A stretch of DNA of 64,000 nucleotides from Diplocarpon mali (lineage: Eukaryota; Ascomycota; Leotiomycetes; Helotiales; Drepanopezizaceae), in contig JAENRP010000087.1 of NCBI GenBank assembly GCA_024741835.1, positions 7,098-71,097 of the forward strand, written 5' to 3'. The notes beneath the pieces are model-generated. The model searched no databases. It was not told where the DNA came from and worked only from the letters and a program-made list of their open reading frames with translations. This document shows positions 34,607-45,956 of this stretch, one piece after another (position 1 is the first letter of the stretch; each line of letters begins with the position of its first letter). The translations under genes and the position numbers were made by a program.

Positions 34607-35380
34607 CTTTGCTGCAGCACGAAACGTTTGGTGAGCGGATTTCCCCCAAGGTCAATCCGGTAGCCTGGTGCACTTACTGATATGAGACCCGACTGATGTC
34701 TCAATGCTTCAGGGAAGAATCCGAATATCTCGGCAGGGCTTCAGATACAAGGGTCCTTAGTAGGTCAAGATCCCTCGTTCAACTCAGGCCAATGTTTGTG
34801 TTCAAGAGACAGCCTGCATCAAAACTCGGTTATCTGGCCAGAACGTAAACAAACCAGGTGCACAGGACGTTAGAAGCCGAGGCCATCTCCTTATAAGTCC
34901 GGCTAATGTGGACGTCAGGTGATTTGGTAAACAAGCTCCAGGGTGGAGGTATACGTAGCGGGGTAGAACCGTCCACTTCTTAACTCCTAGAAGTGTGGAC
35001 GCTCGGTTAAAACGGGCGGCTTTGGGCTTTGAAGTCCACCTCAGACTTTGGACAGATGATCAAAAATTCGGCATCGGGTCGAAGAGAAGAGCGACTTGGG
35101 AGAATCCACGGCGAAAGTATATCCAGGGGGAGACCACTCAGAAAGTTGCAGCCCACCTCCTATCTATCTCGATCCCCAAATTCGCTCTTAGAAACCGCAG
35201 TTCTACGTGCGCTTGCCAGCAAAAACCCTCCATGTCTCCATTGCTTCCCAGGATCAAGGTTCGGCGTCCTTGGAGAGCGGAATTCCCGACAATACCCCAC
35301 GAACGCCGAGCTGTGCCCCCATCTTCGACGCCAGCAGATGCATACAGTCATATGTCCCCTGGCTCATGTAAACCCATGGA
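34607..35380. other. Spacer between monooxygenase and RPC4 genes
   Basis: Promoter side of the monooxygenase and 3' flank of RPC4. No gene is seen. Confidence 0.45.
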
Positions 35381-37483
35381 TCAAACCATATTCTCAATAT
35401 CCGGCGTGACCACAAACTTCCCCATGATCTGCCCCATACTCATCGCCCGACCCTCAGGCGCGCCTCCGCCCGGGGGCCCTTTCTCCAGGCCATCGACCAC
35501 AATACCCGTCGTCAAGAACCCGGCATCCACCCCCCGTCCGACAAGGAGATTCACGCCACCCCAGGATAACTCGACGCGCCCGCTCTGCCGCACGACAAGC
35601 TGGCCAATCCAGCCTTCTTCTTGGACGTACGCTGTTCGTTTGCGCCTGTTCTTTTCTTCCTCTTCCTTCCTGGCTTTGTCGAGGGCAATAGGCTCTTCCT
35701 CCATTTTGACGTTTGTTGATTCGCCGATGAGGTCGATGCGGTCCTTGAGCTTGCCCTTACCTTGAGCTGATGGTCCGGTCCCTGTGATCTCAACATCGCC
35801 CTCCTCGTCCACAGTCTCCTCCTTGACGACCTTCGGGTCAAGGTCTGTTGGTCTACCTTTCGATGGATCGTACAGCTCCGGTAGGATGGGCGGGAATTGG
35901 AAGAGATAAAGTCGTCCGGATCGGTTGTCTTCTGCTTTCGCACCTCCATCGTCCATGAGGACATCCCCTTCCAAATCTCGAGCCTTGGCTGTGTCGCTGA
36001 ATTTCCCTTGCATTCCACCCAGCTCGTCTGTCAGGATAGCAATATCCTCGAGATGACGCTCGTATTCCGCCTTGTCTTCTTCGGTCTGGAGGACTGGCTT
36101 ATTCTCGCGCTTCTTGCTGATCGGTTTCACTTTCTTCTCTTCTACCACGGCATCGAGTATGACAGCATCGTTATCAACATCCATTGCCGAAGGAATTTCA
36201 GCCACCTGTTCTTTAACCTTACGTTCTGATGGCGGGGATATCGGTTCGACTTTGCGGGAAGGTTCAGGTGAAGTATCCCGGAACGAGATCGCGATATTCG
36301 GTTCTGTCTTGACTTGTATCTCGTCACCGGGATCCCCAATAGTCCCATCTTTTACTGCCGGCCGTGAGGAGCGCTTCTCGTCAACCTCGACCTCGCCGGC
36401 TTCCAGTTTGACAGCCGGCCCGCTATTGACGATTGTCGCTCTTGCTTTGTGCTCATGGCGATCCAGACGTACAGGTCGCATACCGTTCTTTCGAACCCTT
36501 GTTGTACCAAGCCATTGCACATCCTCGTCATCTGAAACCAGATTAATGGTCTCAATGTCTACTCGGGGAACATCCTCATCCTCGCCTGGATAGTGAGGTT
36601 CCGGGATGTAGTCTTTGCCGTGCCCCCTTCCGCCTCCACCTCCTCCGCCTCCCCCTCCTCCACCCGAATATCCGCCAGATCGCGAGGGTCCAGATTCTGT
36701 CTTGATGCCCGACGCCGAGTTCCCACCCCCGCCTCCGCCCGCTCTGAGGAATCCGGTAGGCGCCTTTTCTATCAGGAATCAGTACATCATCACAGCAAGC
36801 ACCCATCGAGACACACTTATGGACTCAGGCATAGCTCCAAACAGCCCGGATCCTCCACTACTACCCCCTCTGCCGGCACTCCTTCCCATAACATCACCCC
36901 TCCCCCTCGCTGGTCTTCCTCTGCCTCGCAGGAGCTTAGCTTCCTCCCTCGCCCTAGCCGCCGCAATCCCAGCCAACCTCTCCTGTTCCTTACGCGCAAG
37001 CTCTGCCAGCTTCGACGCGTCCGACCTCACAGCCTTCGGCTTAAACTTGCTAGGTGCTTTTGGGCCCCCCCTCGCGCCCCCTCTGCCACCTCTCGTCGAC
37101 AGGCCCCCTCTTGTCGCAGCCGACGCATCGGGCTCGGGCTGTGAAGGCGTGCTTGCAGAAACAAGAGGCGATGGACCTGGAGCCGCTCCGCCCTGTGTAG
37201 CGGCTGGTGTCTCGGTCGGTACGGTCGCGAGGCAGGAATTGGAGCTGAAAGAGTCGTCGCCTGCTTCGCTAAGCTGCGGAGTCGAGACCGTGGGGGTGGA
37301 TAGTGACTGTGGAGCAGCTGCTGGTACGCTGGCTTCTTCTTCTTCTTCTTCTTCTTTCACTGTTTGCTCTTCGCTTGTTTCTGGCGCTGGCTCTGCTGCT
37401 GAAGATATAGCTTTCCCTCGCCCTCGCCCTCTTCCTCGTCCTTGGCCTCTCCCTCGCCCGCCGCGGACAGCTTTTGGTGGCAT
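35381..37483 (-). CDS. rpc53: RNA polymerase III subunit RPC4 (Rpc53)
   Basis: Subunit of RNA polymerase III that with its partner Rpc37 helps termination and re-initiation at tRNA, 5S and U6 genes; nuclear. Exons 37483-36817 and 36768-35381 give 684 aa, with a 48-nt intron (GTGTGT..GATAG) closing in phase. The N-terminal half is disordered: RG repeats (GRGRGQGRGRGRGRG), a Glu run and Gly-rich stretches. The diagnostic RPC4 C-terminus is present: EEGWIGQLVVRQSGRVELSWGG-like followed by the MGKFVVTPD word near the end. Numerous lysines in I/V-K-x-E contexts (EVKTEP, VKEET, VKMEEE type) could be SUMO sites, as known for yeast Rpc53; that is inference. It is longer than yeast Rpc53 because of the disordered regions. 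Confidence 0.93.
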
Positions 37484-38393
37484 TTGGGAGATTCCGGTAG
37501 TTTTCGAGGCTTTAGTGTCACCTCATTGAAGGCTGGGTATAGGCGGTGCCAGAAGGGTACGGAGGGTAATGGTTGAGGTGTTGAAAGTAGAATCAGATTA
37601 GAATTCACATACTTTGGCTAGTGGGGGACAACTTTTTTGAAGTTCAGCCTTGTCTGTGGAAAAACGTTTTACCGATGGCGCATCTTCATTTTCAGCAACA
37701 CTGCTAAAGATGTGTAGAAATTTGATTTCTTACGTTTATTCGAGTTATACTAATCGATAACGTCTGCAAAGAAGTATCCCTATTAATCCAGAATTCCTGA
37801 CTAAATGGTCCCTCAGATCCTCAGCTTCGGCACGTAAACCTCACAGTCTGCTTCACCAAACAAGTAGTACAACTGGAAAATCCCAGCCCACGAAAAGTTT
37901 TGAAATTGTTTCTATTTCCTTTATACTTCTCTTACAATCTCAAATGGCAAGTCTGCCAAAAAGAAAGCCTGGGCTTTTTGGACTCTGTCAGCTTTGGAGA
38001 CTACAAAAATCTCCTTGTGGGTTATAGGCGTAGTCTTTGTGTGAAAATACTATATAGAGCTCCCTGTTCCGGTTAGTCTTTTCGATATCCTTTTGACTGA
38101 ACAGTTATACTGCCGTAACAGCTAAAATGTAATTTATGCACATTTCAAATTTGCCTTGAATCAATGTTTACTATCAAAATTCAAGTAGACGTAAACCTTG
38201 TGCCTTGAGATTTGTGCGAACATTCTTGGAAGTATTTTTGTAGCTAGGGGCACGAAGTCAGCTTGTCGGCTAGCTCTCTAATCTCGTCCTTTGAAATCAC
38301 TCTGAACTAATTCACAATAGGTTTCTTGTCAGATCTGTCACCTGGAAAGTAGAGACCAAGAAAAGCTTGCAATCATTGATTAACACTAAGAAT

Positions 38394-38498
38394 TGTTAGA
38401 ATATACAAGGATTGGAGATTAAGGCTTAGTATGCATACCTTGTATATATACTCCTGCAGCTCCATAGAACTCAGAATCTACACCTTTAGATTCTGTCA
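38394..38498 (+). repeat. Solo LTR, family A copy 2, with AGAAT target duplication
   Basis: 105 bp, TGTTAG..TGTCA, with AGAAT immediately left (38389-38393) and right (38499-38503). Opposite orientation to the copies at 22585 and 44364. The TTGTATATATACTCCTGCAG segment holds a TATA-like word. Confidence 0.87.
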
Positions 38499-38716
38499 AG
38501 AATTATCATCGTCCAGCGCAATGGCTTTTAACTGATTATACCAATAACTCCAACTCACAAATGCTTGCCGGGTCCAACAAAAGTAAGAAAGCTGAATTCA
38601 GAAAGTTAGCATGCAACCTTCTTAAGTCCTTGGGAATGGACGTCAAATGTATAGTATTGCGATCCGCCAGGAGGATAAGCATGGATCTGGATATCTTCCC
38701 TGCCGAAACCTGGTAA

Positions 38717-38989
38717 TTTAAGCCAAGCCAATGTCTACGACGCGCCGTCTTTCTCGAAGAAGCTCCTCTCGAGATCCGCCTCGGCATCTACCAAAATCTC
38801 CTCTTTGGCAACGAAACCAGCAACTAAGATCACATAAACAGAGATGTTTGGGGCGTCACAGCACAGCTTGGCATTTTTCCAGCACCACTAGGAGCATGCA
38901 AACAGATCTACTTAGAGGCATCTCCAATTCTTTATACCATTTTTTTTATGAATTGCAACTTGTCGTCTAGTCTAACTTGTAACGGCTGA
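38717..38989 (+). pseudogene. Relic of a fungal EIRLxIY-type (DUF7730/2EXR-like) gene
   Basis: The frame reads APLEIRLGIYQNLLFGNE, then a TAA, then continues GACKQIYLEASPILYTIFF to a TGA at 38987-38989. The two words, L-P/A-LEIRLxIYxxLL and CKQIYxEASPILY, are the paired hallmarks of a very large family of fungal proteins with an F-box-like first helix and a C-R/K-Q-I-Y-x-E element. The internal TAA could come from CAA by C-to-T change. Both ends lack a credible start and the usual downstream part. Confidence 0.55.
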
Positions 38990-39422
38990 AGACCATCTGT
39001 GCAAAGCCGCCATCTTGTTGCTGACCAGCCATTCACTATCAAAACCTATGAGCTGCCAGGGCTCCCTCAGGTGACGCGCTGGAATCTCTCTTCAGCTCGC
39101 ATCGAGAGAAGTTGGAGCCTTACATAGACAACTACTGTGAGGAGACTTCTGCAGATCTATTTGTCGTCTTCTTTCCATGGAAAGCATTACAACCAATATC
39201 ATCTGCAACCTATGCATCCTCGCCTTGGACGAAGATAGTGGCATACGATATCAACCATCAGTCATCGAGGCGAGGCTAGTACGAGATTAGGGTTTTTGTG
39301 AAACTCTCAGGTCGTTTGAATGTTTCAGAAACCCGAAAGGGCTCAATCTCAGGTGTTCAATCTGCCACGAAATAGACGGCGAGCGGAAGGGATATATATC
39401 TAAGCTCAAGGATTCGGTAGAG

Positions 39423-40480
39423 AGGCACTATAGTTCAGCATATTTTCAAGTGCTATGAGGCACTCTTGAGTTTCGCACAGGGCCTTGAGCGGATTGAAAG
39501 CTTCAAGAAGGATATGGAAAAAGAGAGATCAGACATAGCGTTACATAGCACCAACACTGGTCAATTTGTACCTGCGGAAGTTGATCTTTACATCTTCCCC
39601 GAACTCCACCCAGTCGAGAAGGCCCTCAGACTTGCGAAGATTGCCAGCAAAAAGGACGATTACGAAGACTTCAGGGCTCACCGAAAGGCTACTGTCGATT
39701 TCCTGTATATCTGTTCCTTCATCCAGTCTCTTTAACAGCTTGCGGGTACCTTCCTTCGCCAACTGTCTTATCATATTCCAGATTCATCTGCTCGCATTTT
39801 TGATGGAGGGAACCGCATTACGCTCGTATTACTGCCAGGAGTGGTATCTTGGTCAACTTGGTCAAAAGCTCGGTCAGCTATGAAAAGATCTTTGATTTTG
39901 ACTCAAGCCCACACCTTAATTCAGATCAGTTCTGCAATGACGACGATGCCAGAGATGATGCTCTATTCATCTCCGAGGACTATGCGAAGGAAACCGGATA
40001 TGAAATTCACCTCGACTTGTTGTATTTGGATCAGCCTCTGAAGTGGATTCCTGAACCGGTCGGCAAGGTGAAAGTCAAGCAAATCCCTCGAAATCATGTT
40101 CCGGGATGGCTAATGTAGGTTCCGTACCGTTATCGATATTTCATTGTGAATGGAAGTACAATGAGACAGTCAAAAGTATGTGTATATCAAAAGTCTGCCC
40201 TCTTACACAGGGCCGATGACACCTTTATACCTGATCACCTCCCCTCCTATATTCCTCTAAGCCTGTGATTGCAATACCCGCCGAGGCCTCTATGAAACCT
40301 GTCCGACTCCATATGATATACAAAGACAGGATGATCCTAGGAATAAGGGGAACGAGCGCTCTAGAGTAATCTGCGTACCAACAGCTAAAGAAAAGGCATC
40401 GAATGATCACCAACTACTTTGAAGACAAGAAATGGGACCAAGGTGATAGCTCTTCACCCGTTGATAGCAGTCATTGGTAA
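39423..40480 (+). pseudogene. Unknown gene broken by a solo LTR insertion
   Basis: Three open pieces read like protein: about 39423-39735 (HIFKCYEALLSFAQGLERI to a stop), 39849-40113 (FISEDYAKETGYEIHLDLL to HVPGWL) and 40391-40480 (KRHRMITNYFEDKKWDQ to TAA). The second runs straight into the LTR at 40114, whose TGTAGG supplies a stop. Skipping the LTR and one GCTAA copy makes pieces two and three one continuous frame. The join between pieces one and two is unclear; a 34-nt GT..AG interval at 39842-39880 is too short to trust. No start codon is clear and the family is not recognised. The second piece is rich in Asp/Glu and ends in a basic segment. Confidence 0.5.
40114..40383 (+). repeat. Solo LTR, family B copy 1, with GCTAA target duplication
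   Basis: 270 bp, TGTAGG..CCAACA, with GCTAA at 40109-40113 and 40384-40388. Similar along its length to 42259-42560: TATCGATATTTCA, AAGTCTGCCCT, ATTCCTCTAAGCCT, CATATGATATAC, GGATGATCCTAGGAATA and TAATCTGCGTACCAACA are shared. Confidence 0.92.
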
Positions 40481-40803
40481 GGGGGTGAGCATCAACAAGT
40501 ATCAGTTGCGCTGGTATGTCTCACAACTTAAGACTATATAGGGAAGACACTTCCTCCATACTCCGGGATGCAATATGAGTCGCGATGGTGGTCATTTCGG
40601 TGTAGTTTAGTTCCGACCTAGAACCCCAAGACTCTTGTTGACTGCTTGCGGGTCGTTCCGGGCTCCACAGCGAACTCCCAATATTTTCCAATTTACTTTC
40701 TTCTTCTCATATAATCTTGATCCTATTACGATGGGACGAGCGCGAAAGACTACTTACCAGGGCTTCCCTACAAATCTCCAGGGCCCGAATCAATTGATCT
40801 GTC

Positions 40804-41169
40804 TCAGCCCCATTTACGACCTCTGAAAGTGTACCTATACCGTCCTTTCATCCTCGGCATCATGCTAGGCTCTAACACGCTCAGATCAACACGCTTATCA
40901 AAGTCCAATTCTTCTACTTCAACGCGCTTAGCAGCGAAATCGTTCATGCCATCAGCAGTGCGTAAATCTCGTCGAGCTTGCCCAGTGGCAGAAAAGTGAT
41001 TATTCACGTGCCGGCCAACAGACTTGAGAACATGGGTGAAGCTCGCACCACCAATATCAGCGATTATTTCATTTCGATAACCAAAGAAGCGAGTACCAGT
41101 CTCGTCACCGACGATGTGCTCTGCGCTTGGTTTTCGTAGACGCGTATTGAGAGCTTTTCCCGGTCGAAA
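40804..41169 (-). pseudogene. Coding fragment of unknown family in AT-rich DNA
   Basis: A 122-codon minus-strand frame with protein-like content: IVGDETGTRFFGYRNEIIAD, GGASFTHVLKSVGRH, FSATGQARRDLRT and KRVEVEELDFDKRVDLSVLE. It begins after a TAG with no ATG until the middle and stops before family B copy 2. Open reading and balanced composition stand out from the surroundings. I cannot assign a family. It may be one exon of a gene whose other exons have decayed, or a mobile-element scrap. Confidence 0.35.
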
Positions 41170-42258
41170 CTATGATAGCCTTGACTGCCTGGAGGCTCTC
41201 TGCTGCCTTGGGAGATGCAGCTGCTTGAGGTTCCAGGCCCTACCAAGTCCGGCTCTGTTATGAGAGTGCTCTTTTAAATTTGATTATCCTTCGGTACGGT
41301 CTCTTTATCACAAAAGAAAAGATAATACATCTCTTTAAGTTTATAATAAATTACTTTCAAGATAAAGAAGAGGCTTTCGAGCATCCCCACGATCTTTAGA
41401 AACAACTGATATGGAGCTTGATAATCTATACTGACGTCCTCGGATGCTGGGTTTCTCACCTTGGTGGTCTCCATAGAGCCTCTGCGTGTCAGTCTTGCAC
41501 TACCCAATCAATGAGCGACTTAGATTCTCGCCATTACTGTGCTAGATCCTGATAATCTGTCTCCGATCGCCTCTATTACTCGTCATAGTATCTAATGGTA
41601 CCTCTAGAGCTTCCGAGGAGTTAGCGCCATATTTATTTGATTTTAGAGACACTTGCACTCAATCATCGGGGTCGATCCATAGATATCCTCTGAAACTCCC
41701 TTCAATTCTTGCGCTTAATTCATATGAGTAAGATGGGCTGTGCCTTACGCTGTTGGGAGCGATTTTGATTAGTATTCCAAAAACGAGACGAGGGAATGTA
41801 ATGTAGACAAACAGTAGCCGCGCTGGAGTGACTGGGCCTTTTTCACCACCTCTTTACGGTATCGAGACGCACTTACAATCCGGAAGATCCTAGGAGCAAC
41901 ATAAATACATCCTCTAGCATATTTAAGACTTATATATTCTGAATTGAGCCCTTTTAGATCATAGTTATTCCCCCTTTTTTTTCTTTTATTCCAGCAATCA
42001 GCGGAAAGAAATTCATCGACACAGGTGACGTTTCTTTTGATGACATTAAATAGATTAATAAAAAAGACCTACCATCTTTGGTGCCTCGCTCTTTATATCT
42101 CTTCGTAAATCTTAAAAATTGCAGTCTGTAGCTGCACATACAGTACTCTCAGCCCCGCTGACTGCGCACGTGACAGCGTATGAAGGTAAAGTAAACAAAG
42201 CCTCTCGCTTAATTTTCTCCATTGTGATTGGCAACAAGGCCAAGTAAAAAACATCATC

Positions 42259-42560
42259 TGTAGGTGCAGTACCAGTATCGATATTTCACAGTGAAAAGAA
42301 GTAGAATGAGATATTCAAAGTACTGTTTTATCATAAAGTCTGCCCTTCTATAGAGGGCCGGTATGCTACCTTTATACCCTCGAATAGCCTCCCCTTCTGT
42401 ATTCCTCTAAGCCTATGACTGCTATACCCGCCGAGGCCCTCGTCCAGAAAGACGTTCGAGGACCGTACAAGATTCTCCCGACGCCATATGATATACGATT
42501 ACAGGATGATCCTAGGAATAGGGGAAACGAGCGTCTATTAGAGTAATCTGCGTACCAACA
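42259..42560 (+). repeat. Solo LTR, family B copy 2, with TCATC target duplication
   Basis: 302 bp, TGTAGG..CCAACA, flanked by TCATC at 42254-42258 and 42561-42565. It is 32 bp longer than copy 1, mostly around 42440-42490, where it carries extra sequence before CCATATGATATACG. Confidence 0.92.
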
Positions 42561-44363
42561 TCATCCCTGTCTAGGTATACATCCAGTCGTTTTATTATTA
42601 ATCTTGCATCGATATTAACGTTCCTCTCTACCAAGTCAAGTTTGGTCTAGTGTCAACTGCTTAATTAAATACGAAGACTCCACATTGATATCCTACCTTG
42701 ATAGTCTGATATGCGAGCCGAGTATTAGAGTCTTCTCAAGGCCGGGCAGAGAGATCGTACTTCCTCTAATAAGTTGCGAGATTTCCTTTCAAATGTAGCC
42801 AACGTGTTCAGAAGAAATCTTATACTGTTCTGGCCGGTCCTATTCATGGAAGGCATACAGAGTCAATTATAGTGGGGTGCAGTGTCTGCATACAAAGCTT
42901 ACCATAGTCAACGTAGTTTTGGAATCTGGTTGCGCAAGATGAAGTAGAGCATAAATTTCGAGTTCGGCTGTCTGGCTGTGATTACTGGGTAATTCTCCAA
43001 CCCAGACACTCTTGGAACGTTCTTTGAAACATGACTTTAAATAGTTAGAAGAAAATTTATATTGTTGAAATCTTGATTGTGATGGCTACCCGATACAAGG
43101 GATGCGCTTTCTGACAAGGTTTCTTTCACAGTTCGTCGAAAAGTACTCATCCGCAGCGAACGTACGACTTAAAAGGGTCATCTACCTACACGTGTTCTTT
43201 GCTCAACGCAGGGCCTGGGTCCTCTCGATACTCGAGTTGCCTACACTACACTCGACCACAAATTCGATCTGGACATAGCCCGTGACAATAGCCACTCAAA
43301 GCCTGCGCATCAGCATATGGTCAATTTCTTATTAGCAGCAGCATCATATGTAACCGACACTTGCACAATACTCTGCAAACAGCAATTCAAGGAACCAGGC
43401 TTGCTATACACAATTTAACAGTTTCTAGGGCTGTCCGTCTCTGTGTGTCGATATTAGTAACATCACCTACGTCTATCTACTACTCCGCCCAAACTAAGCG
43501 TTTTTTCGAATATTCCATGCAGACAGCTTCTCCTCGACCACGGCCTCTCGTCCTAGCTACTGTACTCCAGTCTGTCTCTCTGCGACAAAGCGCGCGAAAT
43601 CTTCCGAGAAAATATTCGCCAAAGCCATCCAATCAACAGTGCCCACGGCCTTTGAGCGTTCAGCAATGAAGCGCAGCCGGTAGAGAGCATCGGCCCTAGA
43701 ACTCAGTCGAGCTAGCTGAGACCATCTCACGACTCTCCATATTTCAGGAAGAGAAGAGGATATTCTTCGCCATACACAGATATGACCCGCGTCTACCGCA
43801 CATACCGCCCAGGCTCTCAGGCTAGTATTGACCGTAAAGCTGCTGCTCTTCCACTAGCATCGGACAGCCGAGTCTTCCGAGTATTTCTCGAAGAACTTAC
43901 ATAAAAATGATCAAGTGCAAGGCGAGATGTAGCGGCACAACACCCGTGTTCACATACACAACAATAGTGTCTTCATCCTCCCATCTCCAAAGCTTCGCTT
44001 TCACCCCATTGAAAGCCTGAACATGCCTCTTTCAATGAAGAACCAATGGTATTGTAGCTCAGCATCTGCAACCAAGCTTTACATCGTATCATCGGAGTCG
44101 CAATGAGAACGGAGCCCCGTCAGTGCCAAACCAACTGGCCGCCAGCACGATGCAGCTCCGTCAAATCAGTTCGCCGGATCGCATATCAACGTTAGAAAAC
44201 CAGGCTTCACTACGAATGCTTCGTCGTATCAACCCGACATGCCTGCTTGGTGTAAACGCTGGAATCATCGCATGCAGTCATCGAATCTAGTATTGCCATC
44301 TCTCGTGCCGCTGTTATGCTTGGCAGCCCTTTTTTAGCCGAGCGGGCTAAGCGAGGTTGTGGA

Positions 44364-44470
44364 TGATAGAATCTAAAGGTGTAGATTCTGAGTTCTATGG
44401 AGCTGCAGGAGTATCTATACAAGGTATGCTTACATAGGCCTTAATCTCCAATCCTTGTATATTTCTAACA
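44364..44470 (-). repeat. Solo LTR, family A copy 3, with GTGGA target duplication
   Basis: 107 bp, TGATAG..CTAACA on the plus strand, flanked by GTGGA at 44359-44363 and 44471-44475. The best preserved copy of the family: AGAATCTAAAGGTGTAGATT, then GAGTTCTATGGAGCTGCAGG and TACAAGGTATGCTTACATAG. Confidence 0.92.
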
Positions 44471-44934
44471 GTGGACTTCGGACACAGGATCTGGTACGCA
44501 GACGCGGGTTCAGGCGACTGGAATTCTCAAACTATACAAGAAGCAATACAATTGCTCGTAGCTAGCGATGCAGCGGCTATACGCTGCCACTGCGGCTCAA
44601 GTATTCAATCAACCCCCTGCGAGCTTGTCTTAACTTGTGCATCTGATTGTCTTCGCTGGCGATGCTGGCACGTCGAGGTCATCCCTAGACTCTTCCCTGC
44701 CAGAAACGATCAGCAAGTGGCAAGTCTCGAGGCCTGGGACTTGTCAATCCTGTGGAAACATAGCCAAGTGCACCTATAGGTACCACGGTTCCACAGCCCA
44801 ACAGCCGTGCTCTTTCATAGAGAGGCCTGGTTGTGGCAACCCGAGAAATGCCGTGTCCCGCTGGTCTTGATTCTACTGTAGAACATTCACTTACCAGGTA
44901 TCATCTAGTGCAATAGATGTAGATATCATGAACC

Positions 44935-45000
44935 TCATATTCAGTCATATTCAGTCATATTCACCCATATTCACCCACATTCACTCATATTCACTCACAC
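44935..45000 (+). repeat. 11-bp tandem repeat (CATATTCAGTC type)
   Basis: About six degenerate copies of CATATTCAGTC/CATATTCACCC at the right edge of the AT-rich block. Confidence 0.8.
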
Positions 45001-45510
45001 TCTAACCAACAAGCCCACCGAACCAACGTTGCAACCACCTCGATCTAGATCTTAGATGTAGTCCATTCAAGCCTATCCTCTATACTGTCTGTATTACCAC
45101 GCTGTCTCAGGATTTAACCGACGACAGAGAGGGTTCCTCTCCCTCTCTGATTTCTTCCTTTCCTTTCCTTTCCATCTATCCACTGATGCACACAACGACA
45201 CCGCGACAGCCAGCTGGACCGCGCTCCCCTTGAAACCACTGCCATCTCTACACCCGATGAGAATGCATATACCTGCGAGCCAAGATGTCTTGGATACGGA
45301 TCCCCCTACCGAAAGACGTCCCCTCCTCCCTCTCTCGCCAGTCTCTAAGCCGGCCTCCAACTCGGCTCGAAATCCGTGCCATCCCATCCCGCCCGGCGCC
45401 ATCTTCCAACACCCTCGCAGCCAGATAGAGCTGCACGAGCCCGCTCCCTCCCCCAGACCTAAGCTCTTCCATCTCCATCATCCTATTCATCATCAACGCC
45501 AGTGCCTCTT

Positions 45511-45579
45511 CTCCCCTCCTCTCCCCTCCTCTCCCCTCCTCTCCCCTCCTCTCCCCTCCTCTCCCCTCCCCTCCACTCC
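45511..45579 (+). repeat. 10-bp pyrimidine tandem repeat (CTCCCCTCCT)n
   Basis: About six head-to-tail copies, fully pyrimidine on the plus strand. Confidence 0.9.
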
Positions 45580-45956
45580 ACCTCCACCTCCAAGTACAGC
45601 TGCACATTTGGCCTGGGTGTTTCACAGGCTCATCACGAGAATAGACTCGCGCAGGCCCGGACGATATCACTTCTAAGCCTTGGCGCAGGCAGGCAGATTC
45701 GCGTATGCTCCCTCTGCTGAGATAGAACATCGAGAAGAATCCAACCAAGAACCTCGCATCGTTGACAGCGTGCACACCGTGGGCAACCCATATGTAAATC
45801 TCCGCGGCAAGAGACCAGAGGCAGCTCGTCTCCACGCGGGCTGATCAGGGAGTCCCTCACGCAGCTGCCGACTACCGACTGACTGACCTGCTTCTTTACC
45901 CAAGAGAAGGGAGAGAGAGGGGGGGAGAGAACGTGCCCGGTGAGCATGAAGGGAAA

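Larger units (their letters stand above)
37484..44960. other. Main AT-rich block with decayed genes and solo LTRs
   Basis: About 7.4 kb with frequent stops in every frame and TA-rich words, starting shortly after the RPC4 start. Intact genes are absent. Inside are four solo LTRs of two families (38394, 40114, 42259, 44364) and at least three coding relics (38717, 39423, 40804). The pattern fits a repeat-targeted, RIP-altered compartment; the mechanism is inferred. Confidence 0.65.

Noticed and set aside
40114..42560. A single 2.4-kb LTR retroelement bounded by the two family B LTRs
   Set aside because: Each LTR has its own matching 5-bp duplication (GCTAA, TCATC), the LTRs differ in length, and a host coding frame resumes directly after the first.
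44312..44470. Longer family A element starting at TGTTATG (44312)
   Set aside because: The outer flanks do not match, while 44364-44470 is bracketed exactly by GTGGA and agrees in length with the two other copies.
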